This document shows, piece by piece, positions 45,816-55,839 of a stretch of 64,000 nt of DNA. The notes beneath the pieces are model-generated. The model was not told the origin of the DNA and ran no database searches. It saw only the letters and a program-made list of their open reading frames with translations. The position numbers were made by a program, and so were the translations under genes. Origin of the DNA: Methyloradius palustris (GTDB lineage Bacteria; Pseudomonadota; Gammaproteobacteria; Burkholderiales; Methylophilaceae); the NCBI RefSeq assembly GCF_019703875.1, contig NZ_AP024110.1, positions 2,294,001-2,358,000 of the forward strand. The letters are read 5' to 3'. The stretch's first letter is position 1. Each line of letters begins with the position of its first letter.

Positions 45816-47054
45816 CTAAAAATTACCCTGAAACCAGCTCTTCATCTTGCTGAATATCTGGCCAAACGAGTTCGAATCCATCTGCCCTAATAATTGCCGC
45901 TCCACCTGCGCCTTGCCCATTAATACGAGGCCGACGCCTGTGGCGTAACGTGGATTGCCAACAACTTCAGATAAGCCGCCCACATAACGTGGCATACCCA
46001 AACGAACTGGCATGTGGAAGATTTCCTCACCCAGCTCGACCATGCCGCGCATCATGGAGGAACCCCCTGTGATAACGATGCCAGAGGCAATCATTTCCTC
46101 CATACCGCTTCGACGCAGCTCACCGAGCACAAACTCATACAGCTCGACCACACGAGGCTCGATCACTTCAGCCAGCGTTTGTAGCGAGAGCTGGCGGGCT
46201 TCACGGCCATCAACACCTGGCACTTCAACCACTTCGCGTGCATCGGATAACTGGCGCAGTGCGCAGCCATACTTGATCTTGATTTCTTCGGCAGACTGGG
46301 TCGGCGTGCGGAACGCCACAGCTACGTCATTGGTAATCTGATCGCCAGCAATCGGCACCACTGCGGTATGGCGAATCGCGCCTTGTTTGAACACTGCGAT
46401 ATCAGTCGTGCCGCCGCCGATATCCACCAGGCAAACGCCCAGCTCTTTTTCGTCTTCCGTCAACACAGCTGTGCTTGAAGCCAGAGGCTGCAAAATCAAA
46501 TCGCTGACTTCTAAGCCGCAGCGCTTGATACATTTGACGATGTTCTGTGCCGCCGCCACTGCGCCAGTGACGATATGCACTTTCACTTCAAGCTTCATAC
46601 CGCTCATGCCGTAAGGCTCACGCACATCTTCTTGACCATCGATGATGAATTCCTGCGTGAGGATATGCAGAATCTGTTGGTCAGACGGCAGTGCAATCGC
46701 TCTCGCGGTTTCGATCACACGCTCAACATCAGCCTGCGTCACTTCCGCATCCTTGATCTTGACCATGCCATGTGAATTCAGGCTCTTGATGTGGCTGCCG
46801 GCAATGCCTGTAAACACGGTGCTGATTTTGCAGTCCGCCATCAACTCAGCTTCTTCCAGCGCACGTTGTATAGCTTGCACAGTGGAATCAATGTTGATCA
46901 CCACGCCCTTTTTCAGGCCGCGTGAGGCATGCTGACCAAGCCCGATCACTTTGAGACTGCCGTCCAGCTGCAACTCAGCCACAATGGCCACAATCTTGGA
47001 TGTGCCGATATCCAGGCCAACAATCAGATTTTTATCATCCCTAATTTTGCTCAT
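45816..47054 (-). CDS. ftsA: Cell division protein FtsA
   Basis: A 412-residue actin-like protein anchoring FtsZ to the membrane. It shows LIVGLDIGTSKIVAIVAE, the adenine/phosphate loop LVDIGGGTTDIAVFKQG and GIVITGGSSMMRGM, and ends in the amphipathic tail IFSKMKSWFQGNF. GGAG lies 6 nt before the ATG. ftsQ ends about 100 nt upstream. Confidence 0.97.
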   Translation of the reverse strand: MSKIRDDKNLIVGLDIGTSKIVAIVAELQLDGSLKVIGLGQHASRGLKKGVVINIDSTVQAIQRALEEAELMADCKISTVFTGIAGSHIKSLNSHGMVKIKDAEVTQADVERVIETARAIALPSDQQILHILTQEFIIDGQEDVREPYGMSGMKLEVKVHIVTGAVAAAQNIVKCIKRCGLEVSDLILQPLASSTAVLTEDEKELGVCLVDIGGGTTDIAVFKQGAIRHTAVVPIAGDQITNDVAVAFRTPTQSAEEIKIKYGCALRQLSDAREVVEVPGVDGREARQLSLQTLAEVIEPRVVELYEFVLGELRRSGMEEMIASGIVITGGSSMMRGMVELGEEIFHMPVRLGMPRYVGGLSEVVGNPRYATGVGLVLMGKAQVERQLLGQMDSNSFGQIFSKMKSWFQGNF

Positions 47055-47157
47055 TCGGCGCTCCAGTGTGCTTTGATAGTGTCTAGCTTGTTGCTAACGT
47101 TTGTTAGTTCCATCATTTCCCCTTTGCCTGATTTCAGGCCTATTGCTTTATATTCAT

Positions 47158-47895
47158 TCATGCTGCGCCTGCTTTAGCAGCTGCTGGCGCGCTATTGGTT
47201 GGTGCTGGTTTACGTACTGAAAAACCGTTTGGATACCGTAAATCAGCGTAGCGAACCGTATTGCCCAAAGGCGCAATTGCGTTGGCATATACGCTGACAA
47301 ACTTGTTCAGTCGCGCATCCATCTCTTCACGCCCCAGCTCAATCACCATGTCTTTATCTGTCTTGATCTCCCAAGCGCGGCGCGGCGTAAGCGCAAGCTC
47401 GGCGACTTTCATGCCCGTAGGTGCCAACAGCTTGCTGTATTCGCTGTAGTGCTCAGCGACTTCACGGACGCCATCGCCCGGGCCGTAGAACACAGGTAAA
47501 TCGCTATCCGAAGCCGCTTGAAACAATTCCCCATAAGTATTCACCAAAGCAATATTTCCCCAGCGTGCCAATTCCTGATGTTCTTCAACAACCACTTCCA
47601 GTCTGTCTGGCCAGCGGCGACGAACGCTGACGTTCCGCGCCCAAGGCAGCTTCTCAAAGGCATCACGCGCATGACGTAAATCAAGCGTGAAAAAATTACC
47701 TTGCAGATGCTGCGTCACAATCAACTTCAACTGCTCACGCGTCACATGCTTGAGTTGCCCATCCACATGCACTTCGCGCAGCGGGAATATGGGCAAGTGC
47801 ACCACCACATAAAGCGTGCCGTAGAGCATGAGCACAGTTGCCAACGCAAACAGGAAGTTAGCAATCCAGTTGAGAATTTGTGGTTTATCCCACAC
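47158..47895 (-). CDS. ftsQ: Cell division protein FtsQ
   Basis: A 245-residue bitopic membrane protein: cytoplasmic start, helix ANFLFALATVLMLYGTLYVVV (about 13-33), POTRA domain (FPLREVHVDGQLKHVTREQL) and the FtsQ beta domain with LEVVVEEHQELARWG. It links early and late division proteins. The C-terminal Ala/Pro tail (KPAPTNSAPAAAKAGAA) is low complexity. Its start overlaps the end of ddlB. Confidence 0.95.
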   Translation of the reverse strand: MWDKPQILNWIANFLFALATVLMLYGTLYVVVHLPIFPLREVHVDGQLKHVTREQLKLIVTQHLQGNFFTLDLRHARDAFEKLPWARNVSVRRRWPDRLEVVVEEHQELARWGNIALVNTYGELFQAASDSDLPVFYGPGDGVREVAEHYSEYSKLLAPTGMKVAELALTPRRAWEIKTDKDMVIELGREEMDARLNKFVSVYANAIAPLGNTVRYADLRYPNGFSVRKPAPTNSAPAAAKAGAA

Positions 47896-48790
47896 GGGCT
47901 AACTCCAGAATATTCAGCACTAATTCATAAAAACTGAGGCCAGAAGCCTTAGCCGCCATCGGCACCAGGCTATGGTCTGTCATGCCGGGCGAAGTATTTA
48001 CCTCAAGGAAATAATGCTGGCCAGCTTCATCCATCAGGAAATCAACACGTCCCCAGCCACGCCCACCAATCACCTTGAAGGCCTGTAAAGCTTCAGCCTG
48101 AATCTGCGCTTCTTTTTCGGCAGATAAGCCACAAGGGCAGAGATACTGGGTGTCGTCACGCAGGTATTTCGCTTCGTAATCGTAGAATTCGTTGGCAGGC
48201 ACGATACGGATGATGGGCAACGCCTTGTCACCAAGAATGCCTACGGTATATTCACCGCCACCAACAAACTGTTCCGCAATGACCAATGGATCTGACTTGG
48301 CAGCCAGTTCGTAAGCGGCCTTTAGATCACCAGCCTTTTTAACCTTGCTGATACCGATGCTCGAGCCTTCATTGGCTGGCTTCACAAACAAAGGTAAGCC
48401 GAGCTGTTGTTCTATCGCTGCAAAATCAGAACTTTCATTAACCAAGGTGAATTCTGGTGTCGCAATGCCAGCAGAGCGCCACAGCAGCTTGGTACGCCAT
48501 TTATCCATACCGACGCTAGACGCCATGACTCCACTACCTGTGTAAGGAACGCCCATCAGCTCCAATGCGCCCTGAATAGTGCCGTCTTCACCATAGCGAC
48601 CATGCAGGGCAATGAATACGCGATCAAACGCAACAAGCTCAGCTAATGGACGTGCGGCCGTATCAAAAGCATGGGCATCAACGCCGCTACGCAGCAAGGC
48701 AGCCAACACGGCATTGCCGCTATTCAACGAAACTTCACGCTCGCCAGAGCGGCCGCCCAATAACACCGCTACCCGCCCAAAATTACGCAT
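47885..48790 (-). CDS. ddlB: D-alanine-D-alanine ligase
   Basis: A 301-residue ATP-grasp ligase. VAVLLGGRSGEREVSLNSG near the N-terminus, ALHGRYGEDGTIQG, FVKPANEGSSIGISKVK and FLEVNTSPGMTDHSLVP are clear. It makes the D-Ala-D-Ala used by MurF. ATG 48790 (MRNFGRVAV) has GGAG upstream and overlaps the murB stop; the frame extends five codons. Confidence 0.97.
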   Translation of the reverse strand: MRNFGRVAVLLGGRSGEREVSLNSGNAVLAALLRSGVDAHAFDTAARPLAELVAFDRVFIALHGRYGEDGTIQGALELMGVPYTGSGVMASSVGMDKWRTKLLWRSAGIATPEFTLVNESSDFAAIEQQLGLPLFVKPANEGSSIGISKVKKAGDLKAAYELAAKSDPLVIAEQFVGGGEYTVGILGDKALPIIRIVPANEFYDYEAKYLRDDTQYLCPCGLSAEKEAQIQAEALQAFKVIGGRGWGRVDFLMDEAGQHYFLEVNTSPGMTDHSLVPMAAKASGLSFYELVLNILELARVG

Positions 48791-49679
48791 TTGAGAATTC
48801 TCCAATCACCCTGACCTCTTGTTCTAAATCCACACCATGTTGCTGCTTGACCACGGCCTGCATATGCGCGATCAACTGTTCTATCTCGGCCGCAGTTGCG
48901 TTGCCTGTATTCACAATAAAATTGGCATGCTTTTCTGATACTTGCGCGCCACCAATGCTGTAACCTTTCAACCCACTCACCTCAATCAACCTTGCGGCAT
49001 AGTCGTTTGGCGGATTACGGAAAGTAGAGCCCGCATTCGGCAGATTCAGTGGCTGCGTTGCCAAACGCTTGGCAAGTAGCTGCTTGATTTTGAGTTCAGA
49101 GGCAGATGTATCTCCGCTTTCAAGACAAAACCATGCGGCCAAAAACCACTCCTGAGCTGGCATATCTACATGGCGGTATGTCGCAATAAATTCAGACTTT
49201 TCACGGGCATGCACCACACCGTGCTGGTCTATGGTTAATACTTTTTGCACGATGTCCCAAGTCTCGCTGCCGTGGCAGCCAGCATTCATGGCAAGTGCGC
49301 CGCCCACTGTGCCTGGGATGCCTGCAAGGAATTCCGCACCTTGTCGTGATTGTTTGGCTGAAAATTTGGCCACTTTTGCGCAAGTCACGCCTGCTTCGGC
49401 GTAGAGCAAACCACCTTCGATTTGCAGGCCTGTCAGCACGTTGTGCATCAACACCACTGTGCCGCGCACGCCACCATCGCGTATCAACAAGTTAGAACCC
49501 AGCCCAATAAAATGCACAGGTTCTGTCTGTGGCAGTCCACTCAAGAAACCCTGCAAATCTTCCAGCCCAGCAGGGATGTATAAACGATCTGCAGCACCGC
49601 CCACACGCCAGCTGTTGTAGCGTGTCAATGGCTCGTTCAGGAGCAATTGACCTGTGGAAGGAGTGAGTCGTTGTGCCAT
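48783..49679 (-). CDS. murB: UDP-N-acetylenolpyruvoylglucosamine reductase
   Basis: A 298-residue FAD enzyme reducing UDP-GlcNAc-enolpyruvate to UDP-MurNAc. FAD-site motifs include RYNSWRVGGAADRLYIP, LGLGSN-like FIGLGSNLLIRDGG, GIPGTVGGALAMNAG and AGSTFRNPPNDYAARLIE. It starts at the ATG within TGATG shared with the murC stop (the preceding GTG at 49682 is possible). Confidence 0.97.
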   Translation of the reverse strand: MAQRLTPSTGQLLLNEPLTRYNSWRVGGAADRLYIPAGLEDLQGFLSGLPQTEPVHFIGLGSNLLIRDGGVRGTVVLMHNVLTGLQIEGGLLYAEAGVTCAKVAKFSAKQSRQGAEFLAGIPGTVGGALAMNAGCHGSETWDIVQKVLTIDQHGVVHAREKSEFIATYRHVDMPAQEWFLAAWFCLESGDTSASELKIKQLLAKRLATQPLNLPNAGSTFRNPPNDYAARLIEVSGLKGYSIGGAQVSEKHANFIVNTGNATAAEIEQLIAHMQAVVKQQHGVDLEQEVRVIGEFSNA

Positions 49680-51076
49680 CACGCTGTTGCTGCCTCTTTG
49701 GTATTAGCGGCGACCTGGCCTATGCTGCCCGCGCCCATGACGATCACGACATCGCCATCTTTGGCGATACCCAAAATAGCTTCTGGTAATTCAGCAGTAG
49801 TTTCTACAAACAGTGGCTCAACTTTGCCTAGCACACGTAATGCACGCACCAAGGTGCGGCCGTCGGCGGCGATGATTGGTGTCTCGCCGGCGGAATAGAC
49901 TTCTGTCAGCACAACAGCATCAGCACTGGAAAGCACCTTCACAAAATCTTCAAAACAATCGCGGGTGCGCGTGTAGCGATGAGGCTGAAAAGCCAGCACA
50001 AGGCGACGATCTGGAAACGCCCCACGGGCAGCGGCAATCACGGCCTGCATCTCTACTGGGTGGTGGCCATAATCATCGATCAAGGTGAATGAGCCGCCTT
50101 GCTTTGCTGGCACTTCGCCATACCGCTCGAAACGGCGGCCTACGCCTTTGAATTCTTTCAGCGCTTTGATAATCGCAGCATCTGGCACATTGAGCTCGCT
50201 GGCGACGGCAATGGCAGCCAGCGCATTCAATACATAATGATTGCCAGGCAGGTTAAGCGTGACATCAAAGGTGGTTGTCTTGCCGTTGATGCGTTCTACG
50301 GTGAAGTGCATCTTGCCGTCATCGGCGCGCACATTGCTGCCACGCACGCGGGCATCTTCTGAAAACCCATAGGGCATTACAGGCTTGGTAATGCTAGGCA
50401 AAATCGCGCGGATATTCGCATCGTCGATACACACCACTGCCATGCCGTAAAAAGGCAGTTGCTGCAGGAACTCAATGAACGCGCCCTTAAGCTTCTCGAA
50501 GTCGTGGCCATAGGTGTCCATATGGTCAGCATCAATATTGGTCACCACGGAAAGCACTGGCGTAAGGTGGAGAAATGAGGCATCGGACTCATCGGCCTCG
50601 GCCACGATAAACTCGCCTGTACCGAGCTTGGCATTGGCATTGGCTGATTCCAGGCGGCCGCCGATGACGTAGGTTGGATCCATACCCGCCTCAGCAAGAA
50701 TGCTCGCAATCAAGCTGGTGGTTGTGGTCTTGCCATGTGTGCCTGCAACTGCAATGCCCTGGCGGAAACGCATCAGCTCAGCCAGCATGATGGCGCGCGG
50801 CACTACAGGGATATTGCGGCTACGTGCCTCAACAATTTCAGGGTTACTTTCGTTCACCGCGCTGGAAACCACCACCACATCAGCCTTGGCGAGATTTTCT
50901 GTTGCATGACCTTGATAGACTTTTGCGCCCAATTTCTTCAGGCGTTGAGTTGTGCTGTTATCTGCCAGGTCAGACCCAGTAACGCTAAAGCCCAAATTGA
51001 TCAACACCTCTGCAATACCGCTCATGCCTGAGCCACCAATACCGACAAAATGGATGTGTTTTACTTTATGTTTCAT
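49679..51076 (-). CDS. murC: UDP-N-acetylmuramate-L-alanine ligase
   Basis: A 465-residue Mur ligase adding L-Ala to UDP-MurNAc. N-terminal HFVGIGGSGMSGIAEVL, ATP loop AGTHGKTTTTSLIA, EADESDASFLHL and the C-terminal DDYGHHPVE are present. Start and stop codons overlap murG upstream (ATGA) and murB downstream. Confidence 0.98.
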   Translation of the reverse strand: MKHKVKHIHFVGIGGSGMSGIAEVLINLGFSVTGSDLADNSTTQRLKKLGAKVYQGHATENLAKADVVVVSSAVNESNPEIVEARSRNIPVVPRAIMLAELMRFRQGIAVAGTHGKTTTTSLIASILAEAGMDPTYVIGGRLESANANAKLGTGEFIVAEADESDASFLHLTPVLSVVTNIDADHMDTYGHDFEKLKGAFIEFLQQLPFYGMAVVCIDDANIRAILPSITKPVMPYGFSEDARVRGSNVRADDGKMHFTVERINGKTTTFDVTLNLPGNHYVLNALAAIAVASELNVPDAAIIKALKEFKGVGRRFERYGEVPAKQGGSFTLIDDYGHHPVEMQAVIAAARGAFPDRRLVLAFQPHRYTRTRDCFEDFVKVLSSADAVVLTEVYSAGETPIIAADGRTLVRALRVLGKVEPLFVETTAELPEAILGIAKDGDVVIVMGAGSIGQVAANTKEAATA

Positions 51077-52170
51077 GATCTCTGGCTTTCTGGCAATGCA
51101 ATGGCTTCTAGCTCAGCCACAATCGCATCCGTTGCCTGTGGTTTACCAAGCCTGCGCGCAGATTGCGCCATGCCTAGCAATTGTTCGCGTGTGATGGTTC
51201 TTAACAGTTCTGCCAGGCCATCTGCTGTCAATTCATCTTGTGGCAGGTAGATAGCCGCGCCATGTTCGGCCAGCCAGCGTGCGTTATCTCGTTGATGCGA
51301 GGTGGTTGATACAACTAATGGCACCAGTACACTAGCCACGCCTGCCACCGCAAGCTCACTGACGGTAATCGCACCTGCGCGACAAATCACTAAGTCAGCC
51401 TCGGCATAAGCCGCTGCCATATTTTCAATAAAAGGGATTACCTGTGCTTCAACGCCCACAATGCTGTAACCAGTTTGGAGGGTAACAATATGTTTCTCAC
51501 CAGATTGATGCGTCACCACAGGGCGCGGATATGGCAATAAGCTCAATGCTCTTGGCAACAAATCATTAAGTGCCTGCGCACCGAGACTGCCACCCACAAC
51601 CAGTAATTTGAGTGGTCCTGTGCGCCCAGCCATACGAAGCTCTGGGCTTGGGATTTGATTAATTTCAGCGCGCACTGGATTACCCGTTACACGCGCCTTT
51701 TGTTCCAAGTCACCTGATCTTGCATATTCGCCGTCGAAGCCAAACAATATGCGTTGGGCGGAGCTGACCAGCGCTTTGTTTGACATCAGCAATGCGGCAT
51801 CTGCATTCACCACGGCCAAAGGCAACTTGCGCAGGCGCGCAGCCCAGCCGCCTGGTACTGTCACATAGCCGCCCATGCCCAATATGACTTGTGGGCGCAG
51901 ACGCCCCATCAGCAGCCAAGCTGCTATCGCAGAAAATAACAGCTTGAATACTCCGCGGAATGTGTGCACCAAGCCTTTGCCACGTAAACCAGAGAAATCA
52001 ATCGTGGTCATAGCAATACCAGTAGGCGGCACCAGCTTGTTTTCCATGCCGTGTTTGGTGCCTAGCCAATGCACATTCCAGCCACGCGACTGCATGGCTT
52101 TTGCCACGGCTAGCCCCGGCATAATGTGTCCACCAGTGCCTGCTGCCATAATGAGTATGGTCTTGGCCAT
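51073..52170 (-). CDS. murG: N-acetylglucosaminyl transferase MurG
   Basis: A 365-residue peripheral membrane glycosyltransferase converting lipid I to lipid II. Motifs: IMAAGTGGHIMPGLAVAKAM, LGMGGYVTVPGGWAARL, VVGGSLGAQALNDLLP and VICRAGAITVSELAVAG. ATG 52170 lies in the ftsW stop (ATGATG), typical of this cluster; the upstream extension to 52209 lies within ftsW. Confidence 0.97.
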   Translation of the reverse strand: MAKTILIMAAGTGGHIMPGLAVAKAMQSRGWNVHWLGTKHGMENKLVPPTGIAMTTIDFSGLRGKGLVHTFRGVFKLLFSAIAAWLLMGRLRPQVILGMGGYVTVPGGWAARLRKLPLAVVNADAALLMSNKALVSSAQRILFGFDGEYARSGDLEQKARVTGNPVRAEINQIPSPELRMAGRTGPLKLLVVGGSLGAQALNDLLPRALSLLPYPRPVVTHQSGEKHIVTLQTGYSIVGVEAQVIPFIENMAAAYAEADLVICRAGAITVSELAVAGVASVLVPLVVSTTSHQRDNARWLAEHGAAIYLPQDELTADGLAELLRTITREQLLGMAQSARRLGKPQATDAIVAELEAIALPESQRS

Positions 52171-53324
52171 CATACTGGCAAGCCTTTCTCGATTCGCCTG
52201 TTTTCCCAATCAATACGGAGCAGTACAGCGAGCGCGATGCAATTGGCCAAAATGCCGCTACCACCATATGAGAGCAGGGGCAGCGTCAGACCCTTGGTTG
52301 GCAACACGCCCATATTCACGCCCATATTGATAATGCCCTGCACACCCATCCAGACGCCAATCCCCTGTGCCAGCAAGGCAGAGAAATAACGCTCATTGGC
52401 AACGGCTTTTTTGCCGATTGAAAACGCGCGCAATACCAACCATGAAAACAGCAATATCACGGTGACCACGCCAACGAAGCCTAGCTCTTCGGCAATCACC
52501 GCCAGCAAGAAATCGGTATGAGCTTCAGGTAGGTAAAGTAGTTTTTCAACACTGGCACCAAGCCCAACGCCAAACCATTCTCCGCGACCAAACGCAATCA
52601 GCGCATGTGAAAGCTGGTAGCCTTTGCCGAATGGATCAGCCCATGGATCCATAAAGCCCACCACGCGTTGCAGACGATATGGCGAGCTCCAGATAAGCCC
52701 GATCACAGCAATCGGCAATAAACCGAGCAGCCCAGCGAATATCTTGCCGTTGATGCCGCCTAGCCAAAGGATGGAAATAGAAATTGAGGCAATCACGGCG
52801 AACGCCCCAAAATCAGGCTCGCGCAGCAGCAGCAGGCCAATCACGAACATCACGCCTACCATCGGCAAAAAACCGCGCGTGATGCTATCCATCAAATGCG
52901 CCTTGCGGATGGCATAGTCAGACACATAAATCGCGGCGAACAGCTTCATGAATTCGGAAGGCTGCAGATTGAATACGAACAGTGATAACCAGCGCTGGCT
53001 ACCGTTCACATTGCGGCCAAATACCAACACCATGATGAGCATGGCAATACCTGCCAAAAACAGGTAAGGCGCGAGTTTTTGCCAGGTTTGCGTGGGGATC
53101 TGAAACGCAATAAACGCGGCAACCAAACTGATGACGATATACACCGCTTGACGTACCAGGAAATAAGTGGACTGGTGACCCGTGGCTCGATCAGCCTCGG
53201 CCAATGCGATTGAAGCCGAATACACCATCACCAGGCCAAATCCCAGCAATATCAAGGTCACCCACATCAATCCCTGATCATAGGGCGATGTGCTGATGTG
53301 ATTGCGGCTGCTCAGCATGTACAT
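52170..53324 (-). CDS. ftsW: Peptidoglycan polymerase FtsW (SEDS family)
   Basis: A 384-residue polytopic membrane protein with about ten helices. SEDS features include FLVRQAVYIVISLVAAF, RWLSLFVFNLQPSEFMKLF, LLLREPDFGAFAVI and the late LPTKGLTLPLLSYGGSGILANCIALAVL. It polymerises glycan strands at the septum with FtsI. It starts 2 nt after the murD stop. Confidence 0.97.
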   Translation of the reverse strand: MYMLSSRNHISTSPYDQGLMWVTLILLGFGLVMVYSASIALAEADRATGHQSTYFLVRQAVYIVISLVAAFIAFQIPTQTWQKLAPYLFLAGIAMLIMVLVFGRNVNGSQRWLSLFVFNLQPSEFMKLFAAIYVSDYAIRKAHLMDSITRGFLPMVGVMFVIGLLLLREPDFGAFAVIASISISILWLGGINGKIFAGLLGLLPIAVIGLIWSSPYRLQRVVGFMDPWADPFGKGYQLSHALIAFGRGEWFGVGLGASVEKLLYLPEAHTDFLLAVIAEELGFVGVVTVILLFSWLVLRAFSIGKKAVANERYFSALLAQGIGVWMGVQGIINMGVNMGVLPTKGLTLPLLSYGGSGILANCIALAVLLRIDWENRRIEKGLPV

Positions 53325-53326
53325 GA

Positions 53327-54730
53327 TTACACGCCCTCCATCTGAGCTTGACGCATGCTCAAATCTTTCACGGCGGCGATGAAGACTTCAGCCCGATGCA
53401 CATAATTGCGGAACATATCAAAGCTGGCGCAAGCAGGGGAAAGCAATACCGCATCGCCTATTTGGGCAGCAACAAAGGCTTTTTTCACAGCGTCTTCCAT
53501 TGAGCTAGCCTGGATTTGTGGCACTGGAATGCCTGCCAACGCAGCAGCAATCAGCTCGCTATCTCGCCCAATCAGCACCACGGCACGCGCCTTATTTTTG
53601 ACGGGAGCTCTAAGTGGTGAGAAATCCTGCCCTTTGCCATCGCCACCTGCGATTAAAACCACTTTTTTATCACTAGCTGCATTCAGCCCAGCAAGCGCAG
53701 CGCATGTTGCGCCTACATTGGTACCTTTTGAATCATCATAGAATGCAACGTTGGCAATCTCGGCCACCCATTCCACGCGATGTGGCAAGCCTTTAAAGCG
53801 ACGTAATACCACTAATAACGGTTCAAAATCAATGTCGATCGCACGACACAATGCCAGCGCTGCCAGCGCATTGGCGGCATTATGCAGGCCAGCGATTTGC
53901 AACTCGCTCACAGGCATTAAGGCCTGCTGGCCGAACGCTAGGCTTAACTTTCCATCTTTCGATAACAAGCCATAGTCGGTAGTGACTTTAGGCACATCGG
54001 CACCAAAAGTGATTTGATCGAGCTCAGGCAGCGCCATACCGTCTGACCACACATCCTGGCGATTGAGTACTTGCAGATTCGCGTGCTCAAAAATCCGCGC
54101 CTTGGCCGCCGCATAGTCGTGCAGACTCTCGTAGCGATCCATGTGATCTTCGCTGATATTGAGCACGGTGGCGGCATCTGCAATCAATGAATTGGTGGTT
54201 TCCAGTTGAAAGCTGGAGAGCTCGAGCACGTACACATCTGGTGTATCGCCAGCTTGCTCAGCCTGAAACAAGGCATCCAAAACGGGCAAGCCGATATTGC
54301 CCGCTACGACCGTTTTCAGCCCCGCAGCTTTGCACATTTCACCTACCAAAGTTGTCACTGTAGTCTTGCCGTTCGAGCCGGTAATCGCGATCACTTTGGC
54401 AGACGGGTTGCGGTACTGGGCGAACAACTCAACATCGCCCACCACTTTCACGCCGCGTGCAATCGCAGCTTGTACTTCTGGCTCAGCCAACGCCACCCCC
54501 GGGCTAATGACTATCAGCTCAGCATTAGCAAACGTCTCAGGCTTGAATGCCCCTAACGTGATGCTCACTTCTGGCATTTCAGCTTGCAGCTTATGTACGC
54601 TTGGCAGCACTTCACGGCTATCCGCGACAGACAACACGGCGCCGCGGCTTTTCAGCCAGCGCAGTGCCGAGAGGCCGGTATCACCTAGCCCTAGCACCAA
54701 CACCTGTTTGTTTTCGAGAGATAGCATCAT
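53327..54730 (-). CDS. murD: UDP-N-acetylmuramoylalanine-D-glutamate ligase
   Basis: A 467-residue Mur ligase adding D-Glu. VLVLGLGDTGLSALRWL near the start, ATP loop ITGSNGKTTVTTLVGEM, YVLELSSFQLET, NISEDHMDRY and DDSKGTNVGAT are present. I chose ATG 54730, just after the mraY stop; the longer frame runs inside mraY. ATG 54727 is equivalent. Confidence 0.97.
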   Translation of the reverse strand: MMLSLENKQVLVLGLGDTGLSALRWLKSRGAVLSVADSREVLPSVHKLQAEMPEVSITLGAFKPETFANAELIVISPGVALAEPEVQAAIARGVKVVGDVELFAQYRNPSAKVIAITGSNGKTTVTTLVGEMCKAAGLKTVVAGNIGLPVLDALFQAEQAGDTPDVYVLELSSFQLETTNSLIADAATVLNISEDHMDRYESLHDYAAAKARIFEHANLQVLNRQDVWSDGMALPELDQITFGADVPKVTTDYGLLSKDGKLSLAFGQQALMPVSELQIAGLHNAANALAALALCRAIDIDFEPLLVVLRRFKGLPHRVEWVAEIANVAFYDDSKGTNVGATCAALAGLNAASDKKVVLIAGGDGKGQDFSPLRAPVKNKARAVVLIGRDSELIAAALAGIPVPQIQASSMEDAVKKAFVAAQIGDAVLLSPACASFDMFRNYVHRAEVFIAAVKDLSMRQAQMEGV

Positions 54731-54735
54731 TAGTT

Positions 54736-55839
54736 TTATCGCAACTTCAATGTAGATAATCCGACCAGCACCAGCATCATGGTGATGATCCAGAAGCGCA
54801 CCACTACTTGTGTTTCTTTCCAACCTTTTTGCTCATAGTGATGGTGCAAAGGCGCCATGAGGAAGATGCGTTTTCCTGTACCAAATCTATATTTGGTGTA
54901 TTTGAAATAAGTCACCTGAGCAGCCACAGACAAGGTTTCGACGACAAACACACCACCCATGATAAACAGCACGATTTCTTGCCTTACGATCACGGCTACC
55001 ACGCCAAGAGCAGCGCCGAGCGCCAATGCCCCTACGTCACCCATGAACACTTCTGCTGGGTATGCGTTGAACCAGAGGAAGCCAAGCCCTGCACCGCCGA
55101 TGGCCGCACAAAATACAGCCAGTTCACCTGCGCCCGGCACATAAGGAATACCCAGGTATTTGGAGAAGTACACATGGCCTGAAGCATAAGCAAAAATAGC
55201 CAGTGCACTTGCCACCATCACAGTCGGCATGATGGCTAGGCCATCAAGACCATCGGTCAGATTCACTGCATTGCTGCTACCGACGATCACCAGATAGGTC
55301 AGCAAAATAAATCCGAACGCGCCCAATGGCAGCACTAGCGTTTTGAAGAAAGGAAATATCAGCGTGGTTTCCGCAGGGATTGTGGATGTGTACCAGAGAT
55401 AAACCGCAGCGCCAAAGCCAATCACGGTTTGCCAAAAGTACTTCTCTTTGGCCGACAAACCTTTGGGATTGCGATAGACCACCTTGCGCCAGTCATCGAC
55501 AAACCCAACGATACCGAAGCCCAAGGTCACGATCAGCACCACCCAAACGAAGCGATTACCTAGATCAGCCCACAACAGCGTAGAGATAGCGATTGCCACC
55601 AGAATCAGCGCGCCGCCCATGGTTGGCGTACCTGCTTTAATCAAGTGAGTTTGTGGGCCATCATCGCGTACCGATTGGCCAACTTTATATTGTGTGAGCT
55701 TGCGAATCAGGCCTGGGCCGACTACAAATGAAATGGTCAGCGCCGTTAATGTCGCCATCACCGCACGCAGCGTGATGTAATTGAATACATTAAATGCGCG
55801 GATGTCGTGCCCCAGCAAGCGTGCTAGTTCTAACAGCAT
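54736..55839 (-). CDS. mraY: Phospho-N-acetylmuramoyl-pentapeptide transferase
   Basis: A 367-residue inner-membrane enzyme making lipid I on undecaprenyl phosphate. About ten helices; motifs include KAGTPTMGGALIL, GFVDDWRKV, NAVNLTDGLDGLAI and FLWFNAYPAEVFMGDVGALALGAAL. It starts immediately after the murF stop. Confidence 0.97.
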   Translation of the reverse strand: MLLELARLLGHDIRAFNVFNYITLRAVMATLTALTISFVVGPGLIRKLTQYKVGQSVRDDGPQTHLIKAGTPTMGGALILVAIAISTLLWADLGNRFVWVVLIVTLGFGIVGFVDDWRKVVYRNPKGLSAKEKYFWQTVIGFGAAVYLWYTSTIPAETTLIFPFFKTLVLPLGAFGFILLTYLVIVGSSNAVNLTDGLDGLAIMPTVMVASALAIFAYASGHVYFSKYLGIPYVPGAGELAVFCAAIGGAGLGFLWFNAYPAEVFMGDVGALALGAALGVVAVIVRQEIVLFIMGGVFVVETLSVAAQVTYFKYTKYRFGTGKRIFLMAPLHHHYEQKGWKETQVVVRFWIITMMLVLVGLSTLKLR